In this document: positions 1-7,832 of the stretch, one piece after another
Numbering within the stretch: position 1 is the stretch's first letter
How the letters are laid out: every line of letters begins with the position of its first letter
Origin: Paraneptunicella aestuarii
GTDB taxonomy: Bacteria; Pseudomonadota; Gammaproteobacteria; Enterobacterales; Alteromonadaceae
DNA length: 64,000 bases
NCBI RefSeq assembly: GCF_019900845.1
Contig: NZ_CP074570.1
Span: forward strand, 1,922,001-1,986,000
Direction: 5' to 3'
Program-made: the position numbers and the translations under genes
Notes under the pieces: model-generated
What the model saw: only the letters and a program-made list of their open reading frames with translations
Database searches by the model: none
Told to the model about the DNA's origin: nothing

Positions 1-1
1 T

Positions 2-850
2 GTGATGGACTTTTCCTACTTGTGTCCGGAACGAGGCATGGTAGGGGAGAGCTGGATAGTCGATGTCATGCTTGATGGTGCATTAAATGAAGAAAGCATG
101 GTGCTTGACTTTGGTCGGGTCAAAAAAGATTTGAAATCACTGATTGATAAATATGTTGATCACAAACTCTTGATCCCAATGGAGCATCCCTATACCGCTG
201 TAGAACATTTAGCGGTTTCTGATTCGGTAAAAGTGCATTTTAACCGCCCAGATAAAAGCATTCATTTGCATTGTCCTGACGAGGCTTATGCCTTTATCTA
301 TTCCGATACGGTGACGATGAAATCGGTGCAGGAATATCTTAGTGACATTATTCGTACCAAGTTACCCGGCAATGTGCAGGGTATTGAATTGAATTTGCGC
401 GCCGAAGTCATCGAAACGCCTTTTTATCACTATACTCATGGGCTAAAAAAGCACGATGGCAATTGCCAGCGTATCGCACATGGGCATCGTTCACGCATAG
501 ATGTTCGTGTCGATAATCAAACCAATAGTGAATGGCCTGAATACTGGGCGAAACGTTGGCAAGATATTTACATCGGTACGCGCGAAGATTTGGTGTCAGA
601 ATGCACTCTGACTACAGATGAATATACCTTTTTGGCAGACGGTAATCATTATCTGTTTTCTTATGAATCGTCTCAGGGATGCTTTGAACTGGCTATTCCC
701 ACTGCCGAGTGTGAGATTATTGAAACCGACTCTACCGTTGAATGTTTGGCGCAATTTATGGCGAATGAGCAAAAGCGCTTGTCTCCAGAACATCAACACA
801 TAGTGTTTGCCTATGAAGGCGTTGGTAAAGGAGCGATTGCCTATGCCTAA
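2..850 (+). CDS. 6-carboxytetrahydropterin synthase-like protein (QueD/PTPS family), 5' end outside window
   Basis: QueD/PTPS enzymes act on dihydroneopterin triphosphate in queuosine and pterin synthesis. About 282 residues are visible, roughly twice a single-domain QueD (near 120), so this looks like a two-unit T-fold protein. The first part has the GMVGESW and VLDFGRVKKDL stretches typical of the family's first strand and helix. The second part has a Cys (GNCQ) just before an HGH pair, with a further His in YTHGLKKH, consistent with the zinc site and catalytic Cys. The first visible codon is GTG at base 2, but the text begins inside the conserved fold, so the true start probably lies upstream. 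The stop overlaps the next gene by 8 bases, implying coupled expression. Family call is good; substrate is inferred. Confidence 0.75.
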   Translation: MMDFSYLCPERGMVGESWIVDVMLDGALNEESMVLDFGRVKKDLKSLIDKYVDHKLLIPMEHPYTAVEHLAVSDSVKVHFNRPDKSIHLHCPDEAYAFIYSDTVTMKSVQEYLSDIIRTKLPGNVQGIELNLRAEVIETPFYHYTHGLKKHDGNCQRIAHGHRSRIDVRVDNQTNSEWPEYWAKRWQDIYIGTREDLVSECTLTTDEYTFLADGNHYLFSYESSQGCFELAIPTAECEIIETDSTVECLAQFMANEQKRLSPEHQHIVFAYEGVGKGAIAYA

Positions 851-1757
851 GCTAATGCTTATGTACAGGTTAGTGTTGCTAGCGTCTTTTTGGCTATGTA
901 CCGTAGCGAGCGTTTCTGCTGCCTCTATGAGTGAAATTGAGAAAATGCTGCCTTCACAACCTGCATTACACTGGCCGCAACTGGAATTGCGCGGGCAGCT
1001 TAAGCAGGGGGCGCTCTTAAGAGGACAGATAGCCAAGGCAGAAAGCGGAGCAAAAAGCGCACAGGAAACCAGAGTTTGGCTCAACGAGCAGGAAATACAG
1101 GTTTCTGATGACGGTTTCTTTGCCATAGGCTTTGGTCGTGATGCTAAATTAGAGCACGAGTTAAAGTGGCAAACGCAAGATGGGCAAGTGCATAGCCAGG
1201 TTCTAAAACTGCAAAAACGAGAATACAAGATCCAAAAAATTGATGGCTTACCGCCGAAAATGGTCACGCCGCCTGAATCTGTGCTTGAGCGCATTCGTAA
1301 AGATAATCGCGATGTTGCCGCTGCTCGTAAATTACGAGATGAGCGTATTGATTTTATGCAAGCGTTTCAATGGCCGGCAAAAGGAGAGATTAGCGGTGTT
1401 TACGGTAGTCAGCGAATATTGAATGGCACGCCTAAAAACCCACATTTTGGTGTTGATGTTGCCGGGCCAATTGGTCATCCGGTTTATGCGCCAGCCGATG
1501 GTGTTGTTACATTATTCGTGCCTGATATGTACTACTCAGGTGGAACCATGATCATTGACCACGGTCATGGCATCACATCGACTTTTCTGCATTTGAGCAA
1601 GTCCCATGTTAAAGCGGGTGATGTGGTGAAGCAGGGCGAACTGGTAGCTGAAATCGGTGACACTGGCAGGGTTACAGGCGCGCATCTGGATTGGCGAATG
1701 AACTGGCTGGATCAACGAATTGACCCAGCGTTAATTGTGCCGGCTAAAGCCGAATAG
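843..1757 (+). CDS. Secreted M23 (LytM-type) metallopeptidase
   Basis: This is a murein-hydrolase-type peptidase acting in the periplasm. A signal peptide fits residues 1-26 (hydrophobic core, then SVSAAS). The C-terminal third is the M23 domain: HFGVD (His and Asp zinc ligands), LHLSK (catalytic-side His) and HLDW in place of the usual HLHW. The Asp replaces the second His of the HxH motif; I believe this occurs in a subgroup of M23 proteins, but it affects a metal-ligand position. The ATG at 843 is chosen over an in-frame ATG at 807 because AAGGAG lies about 10 bases upstream and the signal peptide then starts cleanly. The start overlaps the QueD-like gene by 8 bases. Confidence 0.85.
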   Translation: MPKLMLMYRLVLLASFWLCTVASVSAASMSEIEKMLPSQPALHWPQLELRGQLKQGALLRGQIAKAESGAKSAQETRVWLNEQEIQVSDDGFFAIGFGRDAKLEHELKWQTQDGQVHSQVLKLQKREYKIQKIDGLPPKMVTPPESVLERIRKDNRDVAAARKLRDERIDFMQAFQWPAKGEISGVYGSQRILNGTPKNPHFGVDVAGPIGHPVYAPADGVVTLFVPDMYYSGGTMIIDHGHGITSTFLHLSKSHVKAGDVVKQGELVAEIGDTGRVTGAHLDWRMNWLDQRIDPALIVPAKAE

Positions 1758-1764
1758 TTTTAAT

Positions 1765-1803
1765 CTGAGTTTATTTGAAATAGACCAACTCAAATAAACT
1801 CAG
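1765..1803. terminator. Long perfect hairpin between convergent genes
   Basis: A perfect 14-bp stem (CTGAGTTTATTTGA pairing with TCAAATAAACTCAG) with an 11-base loop sits between the M23 stop and the M61 stop, and covers the M61 stop codon at 1800. There is no strong T-tract on either strand, so it is either a weak bidirectional terminator or an RNA 3'-end stabiliser. Confidence 0.55.
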
Positions 1804-3605
1804 GGAGCACCCAACCAAAGTTTTGCTGCTTCTTTGTCTACGATTTCCAGATAAACCGTATCTTTAGGCGCTTCTTGAACTGGCATTTCTGTTTCATGTA
1901 ATCGTCCGCGACGGAAATAATGGATCACCGCTTCACTGCCAGTTTCCAGCTTATCTAGTTCACTCTGAAAATTACGCTCGTTAATCTGATAGCCGTTAAG
2001 TGCTATCAGGTTATCTCCCTTGCTGAACGATGCCTGTTCTGCCGGAGAGTTTGCAAGAACTTGAGTAATGGTGATACCTGATGATGCACTGTTGTAAGTT
2101 GCACCAAAGGCGTGACGCACCGAATCCTGCGCTTTTTTGCCGCCCTGATCTTTGGCATTGCTTCTGGCTCTTGTATTTAAGCTAATGCCAACTTGTTTTA
2201 ACAGCTCTGCAACGGGCAAGTCTTTTGTGCTATACAAGGCACTGTCCAGAAATTCATTAAAATCGTAGCCAAGTTGTTCAAGCAAATGGTGAATGACGTT
2301 GTCGTCAGTACCAATGCCTTTTGAACCAAATTGCTGCCACAGCATTTGCATGATGTTATCAATGCTGTGCTGGCCTTTGCTGGCAAGCCGCAATTTCAAA
2401 TCCAGGCACATAGCAATAATGCCGCCTTTGGTGTAGTAACTTACAATCGCGTTGGGGGCATTTTCATCCTGCTTATAAAATTTCGTCCAGGCATCCCAAC
2501 TGGATTCGGTGACGCTTTGCAGTAATCGGCCAGCATTACGCGCTAATCGGGTCAGGTTTTGTCCTAATACTTCCAGATAATCTTCGTTGGAAATCAGCTT
2601 TGTGCGTTGCAGGCTGAAATCGTCGTAATAAGAGGTAAATCCTTCGTAAATCCAAAGCTGCTCTGTGTACACTTCCTGGCTTAAATCTGGCGCGATAAAC
2701 AATGCTGGTTTGGTGCGTTTAACATGCCAGGTATGAAAGAGTTCATGGCTGCACAGGCTCAAAAATGTGCGGTAGCCAGCAGGAGTTTTTCCTCGGTCAT
2801 GGACACTGGGTAAATCGTTACGGCTATATACCAGTGCTGTTGAGGCGGTATGTTCCAAGCCACCAAAATCAGACTCGGTCAGAATAGTCAGAAACAGGTA
2901 GCGTTTCATGGGCGCTGGAGTGCCAACAGGAGAGTCAAATAGTGCCAGATGATGGTCGGCGATCTTTTTCAGGTCGATAGCCATTCTGTCGGTGTCTGTA
3001 TTTTGACCTCCAACAAATATCATCTCAAACTCAATACCATGGGAAACAAAAGGAATAACATCCAGTTCGCCCATTAAAATAGGGTGTTCAATCAAATCCG
3101 CATAGTTGGCACATTGATAGGGGAAGTCACTGTCGGCTGCTCCGGGTTTAGTGGGCATGGCTGTGGCTAATTGCCATAACGGCATATCAACAGGCATTTG
3201 TAGTGCTACATCAATGGCAGTATTGGCTTGTTCCACCACTTCCAAAAACAGGCTTGTACCGTTTGCAAAGCCAAACTCTGAATCCAGAAAGGCCGAACGA
3301 ACGGACAGATCCAATGCATAAATTTGGTAACTGACCTTAATCGCCCCCTGATGTGCTGCAATTTGCCAGGTTTGTTTGTCCAGCTTATGAGCAGCTAATG
3401 GTTGCCCATTGGCACTTTCGGCGGTTAACCACAGAATGTTTTTGGCAAAATCTCTGATCATATAGCTACCGGGTATCCAGGCGGGAAGTTTCAGTTGTTG
3501 ACCGCTTTCGGTTGGTTTATCAATTTCCAAATCAACCTGAAAAATATGCTTTGCAACACTGGGAATGGAAACGGTATAGCGGATAGGGGCTGGTTTTTGT
3601 GACAT
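1800..3605 (-). CDS. M61 family glycyl aminopeptidase with PDZ domain
   Basis: A zinc metallo-aminopeptidase of family M61 (cold-active aminopeptidase/glycyl aminopeptidase type). The sequence has an N-terminal beta domain (about residues 5-200), the zinc motif HELFH at 287-291 followed by TWHVKR, and the downstream Glu in IYEGFTSYY (Glu321) as third ligand. A C-terminal PDZ-like domain (about 500-580) carries SSGITITQVLANSPAEQA and GDNLIALNG. The 601-residue length fits the family. No signal peptide is evident, which suggests a cytoplasmic peptidase, although family members vary. It is transcribed towards the M23 gene and shares the hairpin at its 3' end. Confidence 0.9.
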   Translation of the reverse strand: MSQKPAPIRYTVSIPSVAKHIFQVDLEIDKPTESGQQLKLPAWIPGSYMIRDFAKNILWLTAESANGQPLAAHKLDKQTWQIAAHQGAIKVSYQIYALDLSVRSAFLDSEFGFANGTSLFLEVVEQANTAIDVALQMPVDMPLWQLATAMPTKPGAADSDFPYQCANYADLIEHPILMGELDVIPFVSHGIEFEMIFVGGQNTDTDRMAIDLKKIADHHLALFDSPVGTPAPMKRYLFLTILTESDFGGLEHTASTALVYSRNDLPSVHDRGKTPAGYRTFLSLCSHELFHTWHVKRTKPALFIAPDLSQEVYTEQLWIYEGFTSYYDDFSLQRTKLISNEDYLEVLGQNLTRLARNAGRLLQSVTESSWDAWTKFYKQDENAPNAIVSYYTKGGIIAMCLDLKLRLASKGQHSIDNIMQMLWQQFGSKGIGTDDNVIHHLLEQLGYDFNEFLDSALYSTKDLPVAELLKQVGISLNTRARSNAKDQGGKKAQDSVRHAFGATYNSASSGITITQVLANSPAEQASFSKGDNLIALNGYQINERNFQSELDKLETGSEAVIHYFRRGRLHETEMPVQEAPKDTVYLEIVDKEAAKLWLGAP

Positions 3606-3816
3606 TGATCCTGTCCTGATTCATTAATCTTTCTGGTTAAATCAATAACTTAACTTTACAGAGACGCACTTGGACGAGGATCCCTGTAAGTATTTCAAAT
3701 GTGAGATTTGTACTACAATAATAGCAGTGAACACAGCTAGCCAGACACAGAAAATTATAAGTAAGTAGGATATTTATTTAACATTAAGTGTGTTTTTAGT
3801 GCGTTTTCTGGCATAA

Positions 3817-3933
3817 ATGGCGCGAACTATGCCTGGACTTGGAACTTTATTTAAGAATATAAAGAAAAAGCAGATATATCGTTCACATGAATCTAATAAT
3901 AACAATACTGGTTTTGAGGGAGAGTTGCTCTGA
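3817..3933 (+). CDS. Possible small ORF in frame with, and directly ahead of, the PilZ gene
   Basis: An ATG at 3817 (alternative ATG at 3829) opens a 38-codon frame rich in Lys and Asn that ends in TGA at 3931-3933. The PilZ ATG follows with no gap, in the same frame. It could be a coupled leader peptide, the 5' remnant of a longer PilZ gene cut by a stop, or chance. The PilZ gene's GAGGGAGAG ribosome site lies inside its last codons. The rest of the 328-base gap 3606-3933 shows nothing I can name. Confidence 0.25.
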   Translation: MARTMPGLGTLFKNIKKKQIYRSHESNNNNTGFEGELL

Positions 3934-4611
3934 ATGGCAATACTGAAAGATGTTAAGGGGCTAAGTGCTGAAGATCTGCGTAAGTTGAGGTCGTTGCGAC
4001 CAGGCATGCCACTTGATATTCAGGTGTCTACACCGACAAATGCAAAGCGTGTAAGAACTGAATTTATAGGGATGGATGGTAATCGTACTATGATGATCCG
4101 CTATCCAGATGAAACCAAATGGGGCAATTTAAGCGATGCAATTTACATCGATAATTCTATGATCATTCGCTTTATTCTTGAGGAAGAAGCGGGTGAAGTC
4201 GTTGCCTTTAAAACCAAAGTGACCTTTATTCTGCTCAAGCCAATTCACATGATCTTTGTCGCTTTTCCAACCTTTATTCAAAGCCAGGGGCTTCGATCAG
4301 AAAAACGTGCTCAAATTCGAGTTCCTGTTTCTATCATGGATGCTAAAACGGGCAATACAATGGCAATGGGAACATTAATGGATATCTCCAATAGTGGCTG
4401 CCGTATTGCTACCTTACGTAATCAAACCAAGAAGCTTGATTCCAACGATATTGTGATCCGGTTAAATGGGCAGAACACGGATCCTTTCGAACTCAAAGGC
4501 ACTGTGATGAATGTTAAGCAGGACGAGCTGTATTTCAGCTATGGCATTAAATTCAGCACAGCGGAAGAAGAAGTGGAAATGTTGGTGAGTCGGTTAATGG
4601 TCGATTTGTAG
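3934..4611 (+). CDS. PilZ domain protein (YcgR-like two-domain c-di-GMP receptor)
   Basis: Probable cyclic-di-GMP-binding protein acting on motility or surface behaviour. Residues 1-120 form a YcgR-type N-terminal domain (GMPLDIQVSTPTNAKRVRTE, then a beta-rich stretch). The PilZ domain starts near 125 with RSEKR (the RxxxR motif) and has DISNSGC (the D/NxSxxG motif), so the binding residues are intact. The 225-residue length fits. A GAGGGAGAG ribosome site precedes the ATG. The same architecture recurs at 54990-55682 in this window. c-di-GMP binding is inferred from the motifs; the partner is unknown. Confidence 0.85.
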   Translation: MAILKDVKGLSAEDLRKLRSLRPGMPLDIQVSTPTNAKRVRTEFIGMDGNRTMMIRYPDETKWGNLSDAIYIDNSMIIRFILEEEAGEVVAFKTKVTFILLKPIHMIFVAFPTFIQSQGLRSEKRAQIRVPVSIMDAKTGNTMAMGTLMDISNSGCRIATLRNQTKKLDSNDIVIRLNGQNTDPFELKGTVMNVKQDELYFSYGIKFSTAEEEVEMLVSRLMVDL

Positions 4612-4735
4612 CAGACATCTTTTTGAATGGCAGTAAACGGCTGCAATGGTTGAGTGTTATTGTTCGATATTAAAAACTATTGCATGAAAATGTTGGCATG
4701 AAGAATTTAGGCAGGTAATCTGTTCACGATTCGTA

Positions 4736-4852
4736 TTGGCCAAGTCAGGAACCGTTGCGTTAATTTATCAGGATGATCACTGGAAAGTAGAAGCCGACAA
4801 ACAGGGCGACGAGAAGGACTCAGAAACTCAGTACGCGACAGATCCTGAATGA
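4736..4852 (+). CDS. Possible small hypothetical ORF or gene remnant
   Basis: An open frame ends at TGA 4850-4852 and reads as a hydrophilic, acidic peptide (contains ALIYQDDHWKVE). The only plausible start is TTG at 4736, giving 38 residues; the frame stays open a little further upstream without ATG. Composition looks protein-like, but there is no clear ribosome site. It may be a degraded gene end or chance. Confidence 0.2.
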   Translation: MAKSGTVALIYQDDHWKVEADKQGDEKDSETQYATDPE

Positions 4853-4894
4853 TTAAAACAACATAATAACAATAAACTGACTGGAGCGAGTTCC

Positions 4895-5356
4895 ATGCGA
4901 AAGATCGAATACCTGCTCAATGAATACGGCGAAAGCCACCAAAACAAAACCAACATATTCATTCATGCTGTTGCTGTCCCTGTGATTTACTTTGTCACCT
5001 TAGGGCTTATTTCTGCCATACCAACGCCAGAGTTTGTTGATTTCTTTGACGTAACCTGGGCGCATATCATTGCGATCCCTATTTTGTATTACTACTTTTT
5101 ATTGTCAGGGCCAATCGGTGCGGCAATGACCTTACTAACAGCCGCTTCCTTTGTGTTTATCGAGTTGCTGGAACGTATGAATATCTCGGTTTGGCAGTTT
5201 AGTTTGGCGCTATTTGTAGTGATGTGGATTTTGCAGTTTATTGGTCATAATATTGAAGGTAAACGGCCTTCATTTCTGAAAGACTTACAGTTTTTGCTGG
5301 TGGGGCCTGCATGGTGGTGGGTTCACTGGTTAAAGCGCATGAATATCCATTATTAA
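4895..5356 (+). CDS. Mpo1-like (DUF962) membrane protein
   Basis: Small integral membrane protein of the Mpo1/YGL010w family, whose yeast member is an iron-dependent dioxygenase in fatty-acid alpha-oxidation. Family hallmarks are visible: an N-terminal YGESHQNKTNIFIHAVAVP segment with conserved His, and a C-terminal IGHNIEGKRPS followed by FLLVGPAWW. Four hydrophobic segments are apparent (about residues 23-42, 54-72, 76-92, 100-117). The 153-residue length matches. GGAGCGAG precedes the ATG. The bacterial function is not established here. Confidence 0.85.
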   Translation: MRKIEYLLNEYGESHQNKTNIFIHAVAVPVIYFVTLGLISAIPTPEFVDFFDVTWAHIIAIPILYYYFLLSGPIGAAMTLLTAASFVFIELLERMNISVWQFSLALFVVMWILQFIGHNIEGKRPSFLKDLQFLLVGPAWWWVHWLKRMNIHY

Positions 5357-5486
5357 TTACCTTTCTTAATTCATATGACTTGGGGCTAAATGCGACAAAC
5401 AGCATTTAGCCTACGGTCAGTTACAGGCTTCTTGTTTTTCTATCTCGTATAATTGCAATGAGACTGTTTTTACACGAGAACCCCTT

Positions 5487-6563
5487 TTGAGCTACTGGCA
5501 TAAACTAATCGATGATCGCGAAAGATTATTCTGGCTGCTACATACCTGCGGCTGGATAGGCTTTGCGCTTATCTATTATATTGGCTCGTTTCTGCATGAT
5601 ATGCGTCCTATCTGGATTTTCGTTATCATCCTGAATTCCATCGCCGGATGGGTGCTTACCATTCCTCTTCGCTATGTTTTTCGTGCAGTTAGCTCTTTGA
5701 CTCCCTGGAAGATCGTAATTGCCGTCATGGTTTCCATTTACGTGATTTCACTGCTTTGGACGGTTGCCAAGAACGTCCATTATTGGGAAATTTACAAGCA
5801 CGGATACCGCCCCGACGAGTGGTATATGTATCTGACTAACAGTGCCAACTCCGTGTTCTTGATGACCTGTTGGAGCGGTTTGTATTTTGGTATCAAGAAC
5901 TATCAAATGCTGCAAAAGGAAAAGCAAAACGCATTGAAAGCCTCTGCGATGGCGCATCAAGCGCAAATTAAAATGCTTCGATATCAGCTGAATCCGCACT
6001 TCTTGTTCAATACGTTAAACGCCATTTCCACTTTGATACTGATGAAAGACTATGAAACCGCGAGTGGCATGGTGAGTAGGCTTAGTGACTTCTTGCGTTA
6101 CTCATTGGATAAAGACCCCATCAAGAAAGTGCCATTACAGCAGGAAATAAAAGCCCTTGAGTTATATCTGGATATTGAAAAGGTGCGTTTTGATACGCGC
6201 CTTACTGTCGATTGGCAAATTCAGGAAGAAGCAAAACAAGCCTTGGTTCCCAGTTTGATACTGCAACCGTTAATCGAGAATGCTATTAAATATGCCATCT
6301 CCAAGTTGGAAATGGGCGGCATTATTCGTATAGCTGCACAAGTTCAAGATAACGATTTGCTACTGCAAGTAGAAGATAATGGCCCCGGAGCCAACATTGT
6401 TGATGGTCAGTTGCATCGCAAAAATGGCGTGGGATTGACCAATATTCGAGAACGTTTAAAGTCGCTGTATGGTTCGCGTTATCAATTCGAGATTGCACAT
6501 AACGAGCCAACCGGTGTTAAAGTAACTATCAGGATCCCACTCGATACGAATGAACATGGCTAG
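5487..6563 (+). CDS. LytS/AlgZ-type sensor histidine kinase
   Basis: Inner-membrane sensor of the LytS (His_kinase PF06580) class. Four membrane segments occupy about residues 20-135. The phospho-accepting His171 lies in QLNPHFLFNTLNAIS, the family signature. The ATPase has an N-box (LQPLIENAIKYAI, about 258-270) and a G-box (DNGPGA). The start is a TTG at 5487 with no closer ATG, so initiation is probably weak. The 3' end overlaps the LytTR regulator by 14 bases, a standard kinase-regulator operon. The signal is unknown. Confidence 0.9.
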   Translation: MSYWHKLIDDRERLFWLLHTCGWIGFALIYYIGSFLHDMRPIWIFVIILNSIAGWVLTIPLRYVFRAVSSLTPWKIVIAVMVSIYVISLLWTVAKNVHYWEIYKHGYRPDEWYMYLTNSANSVFLMTCWSGLYFGIKNYQMLQKEKQNALKASAMAHQAQIKMLRYQLNPHFLFNTLNAISTLILMKDYETASGMVSRLSDFLRYSLDKDPIKKVPLQQEIKALELYLDIEKVRFDTRLTVDWQIQEEAKQALVPSLILQPLIENAIKYAISKLEMGGIIRIAAQVQDNDLLLQVEDNGPGANIVDGQLHRKNGVGLTNIRERLKSLYGSRYQFEIAHNEPTGVKVTIRIPLDTNEHG

Positions 6564-7380
6564 AACAATTAATGTTGTCATCGTGGATGATGAACCCTTA
6601 GCAAGAAAAGGATTGGCACTTCGCTTAGCCAACTTTAAACACGTTAGTATTATTGGTCAGTGTCAAAATGGTCGAGAGGCCGTTGAGCAGATCCCCACTC
6701 TGAAACCTGATCTCATCTTTCTGGATATTCAAATGCCGGGATTAAACGGCTTTCAGGTGATCCAGAAACTACAAGAGATCATGCCACGGCTCCCCTTGGT
6801 GGTGTTTGTGACCGCTTTCGACAGCTATGCTATTAAAGCCTTTGAAATCCACGCCACCGATTATCTTTTAAAGCCCGTTGACGACAAGCGACTGGCTGAA
6901 GCTATCGACAAGGCCGAGCACTTTTTCGAGTTACATCAGGATGAAGCCCACAAGAATAAACTGGCTGAATTAGTGGCTAATTTTACTGGAGAAGAAAGCG
7001 AAGAGATCCTTCGTAAGCTGGCTGCTGGTGAACCCGTTACATCAAATAATTACCCTTCTATTTTAGCCATCAAAGATGGCTCCGAGATTAGTCGTGTTGC
7101 TGTAGACAGTATTCAATGGGTGGATGCCGCAGGTGACTATATGTGCGTTCACACCGATGCCGGTACTCATATTATGCGCCGTACCATGAAAGAATTGGTC
7201 GACGAGCTGGATCCGAAAAAGTTCGTCCGGGTTCACCGCTCGGTCATCGTTAATGTCAATTACGTGTCTAAACTCGTTAGCCACATTAGCGGCGAATACC
7301 ACCTTGTCCTGCAAAATGGCACTGAACTGAAAGTCAGCCGCAGCCATAGAGATCGCGTTAAGCAAATGATTAGGGAATAG
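6550..7380 (+). CDS. LytTR-family response regulator
   Basis: Cytoplasmic transcription factor, partner of the preceding kinase. The receiver domain (about 5-125) has the acidic pair at 13-14, phospho-acceptor Asp59 (LDIQMPG), Thr88 and Lys108 (LLKPV). The LytTR DNA-binding domain occupies about 165-270 (ends KFVRVHRSVIVNV, LVLQNGTELKVSRSH). Start is ATG 6550 or ATG 6556, both overlapping the kinase. Targets are not evident, though LytTR regulators often act on nearby membrane or cell-wall genes. Confidence 0.92.
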   Translation: MNMARTINVVIVDDEPLARKGLALRLANFKHVSIIGQCQNGREAVEQIPTLKPDLIFLDIQMPGLNGFQVIQKLQEIMPRLPLVVFVTAFDSYAIKAFEIHATDYLLKPVDDKRLAEAIDKAEHFFELHQDEAHKNKLAELVANFTGEESEEILRKLAAGEPVTSNNYPSILAIKDGSEISRVAVDSIQWVDAAGDYMCVHTDAGTHIMRRTMKELVDELDPKKFVRVHRSVIVNVNYVSKLVSHISGEYHLVLQNGTELKVSRSHRDRVKQMIRE

Positions 7381-7446
7381 TTGGTCGTTTTATTGCATTA
7401 GTTGACGAGCGTTACGACTCTAACCGCGAGCTATTGATCATCGCCC

Positions 7447-7614
7447 ATGTACCGCAAGAGCAGCTATAACGATGGAGCTTTGACCTTTGAATTTGAACGA
7501 GCTAAATGCAGGTTAAAAGAAATGGGGGCGGAGAGTATCGGAGTAAGTGACGGTGTCGTATTTAATTGTCGAATTCGCGCTTTATATTTGTTAAGTGAAA
7601 TTGACGTTCTTTAA
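7447..7614 (+). CDS. Small ORF upstream of the reverse transcriptase module, unknown
   Basis: ATG 7447 to TAA 7612 gives 55 residues with ordinary, protein-like composition (contains FEFERAKCRLKEMGAESIG). No family is recognised and no clear ribosome site is seen. Overlapping it, another frame running from the LytTR stop to about 7470 also reads like the end of a protein (LLIIAHVPQEQL then stop). The two frames may be pieces of a gene disrupted when the neighbouring module arrived. Confidence 0.3.
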   Translation: MYRKSSYNDGALTFEFERAKCRLKEMGAESIGVSDGVVFNCRIRALYLLSEIDVL

Positions 7615-7620
7615 GGAAGA

Positions 7621-7736
7621 TGACTATAATGGCGGTTACCAGTGACTAGGAGAAGCTCCGGTCGGAAAGCTGGTCCCTAGGAGCCATAATTTGATTTCGC
7701 TGTCCATCCCTTCCAATTGAGGAAGGGGGATAGTTG
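7621..7736 (+). ncRNA. Candidate structured RNA (possible retron msr-msd) 5' of the reverse transcriptase
   Basis: Retrons encode an RNA template just ahead of the RT. Between the small ORF and the RT start, three nested pairings can be drawn by eye: an outer TGACTAT/ATAGTTG (7621-7627 with 7730-7736, two wobble pairs); ATGGC/GCCAT (7629-7633 with 7683-7687) enclosing CTAGG/CCTAG (7646-7650 with 7676-7680); and TCCCTTCC/GGAAGGGG (7707-7714 with 7721-7728) with loop AATTGA. A longer msd arm may extend to the RT start at 7833. I did not find the long a1/a2 repeat usual for retrons, so the boundaries are uncertain. Confidence 0.45.
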
Positions 7737-7832
7737 AAAAGATTGTGTTTTTTCTCCACTTGCCACTTCTTTCTTCCATTCGTTCTGCCTGGTGAGCTAA
7801 GCTATTCTGCACTGAGTTATAAGGTTTTTACG

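Noticed and set aside
596..1294. 232-residue minus-strand frame
   Set aside because: Antisense to two well-supported genes with a Cys/Ser-rich translation and no motif; an artefact of the opposite strand.
7734..7832. TTG-started N-terminal extension of the RT
   Set aside because: It covers the hairpin region and reads as a Phe/Ser/Cys-rich non-RT sequence; ATG 7833 gives a normal retron-size RT.
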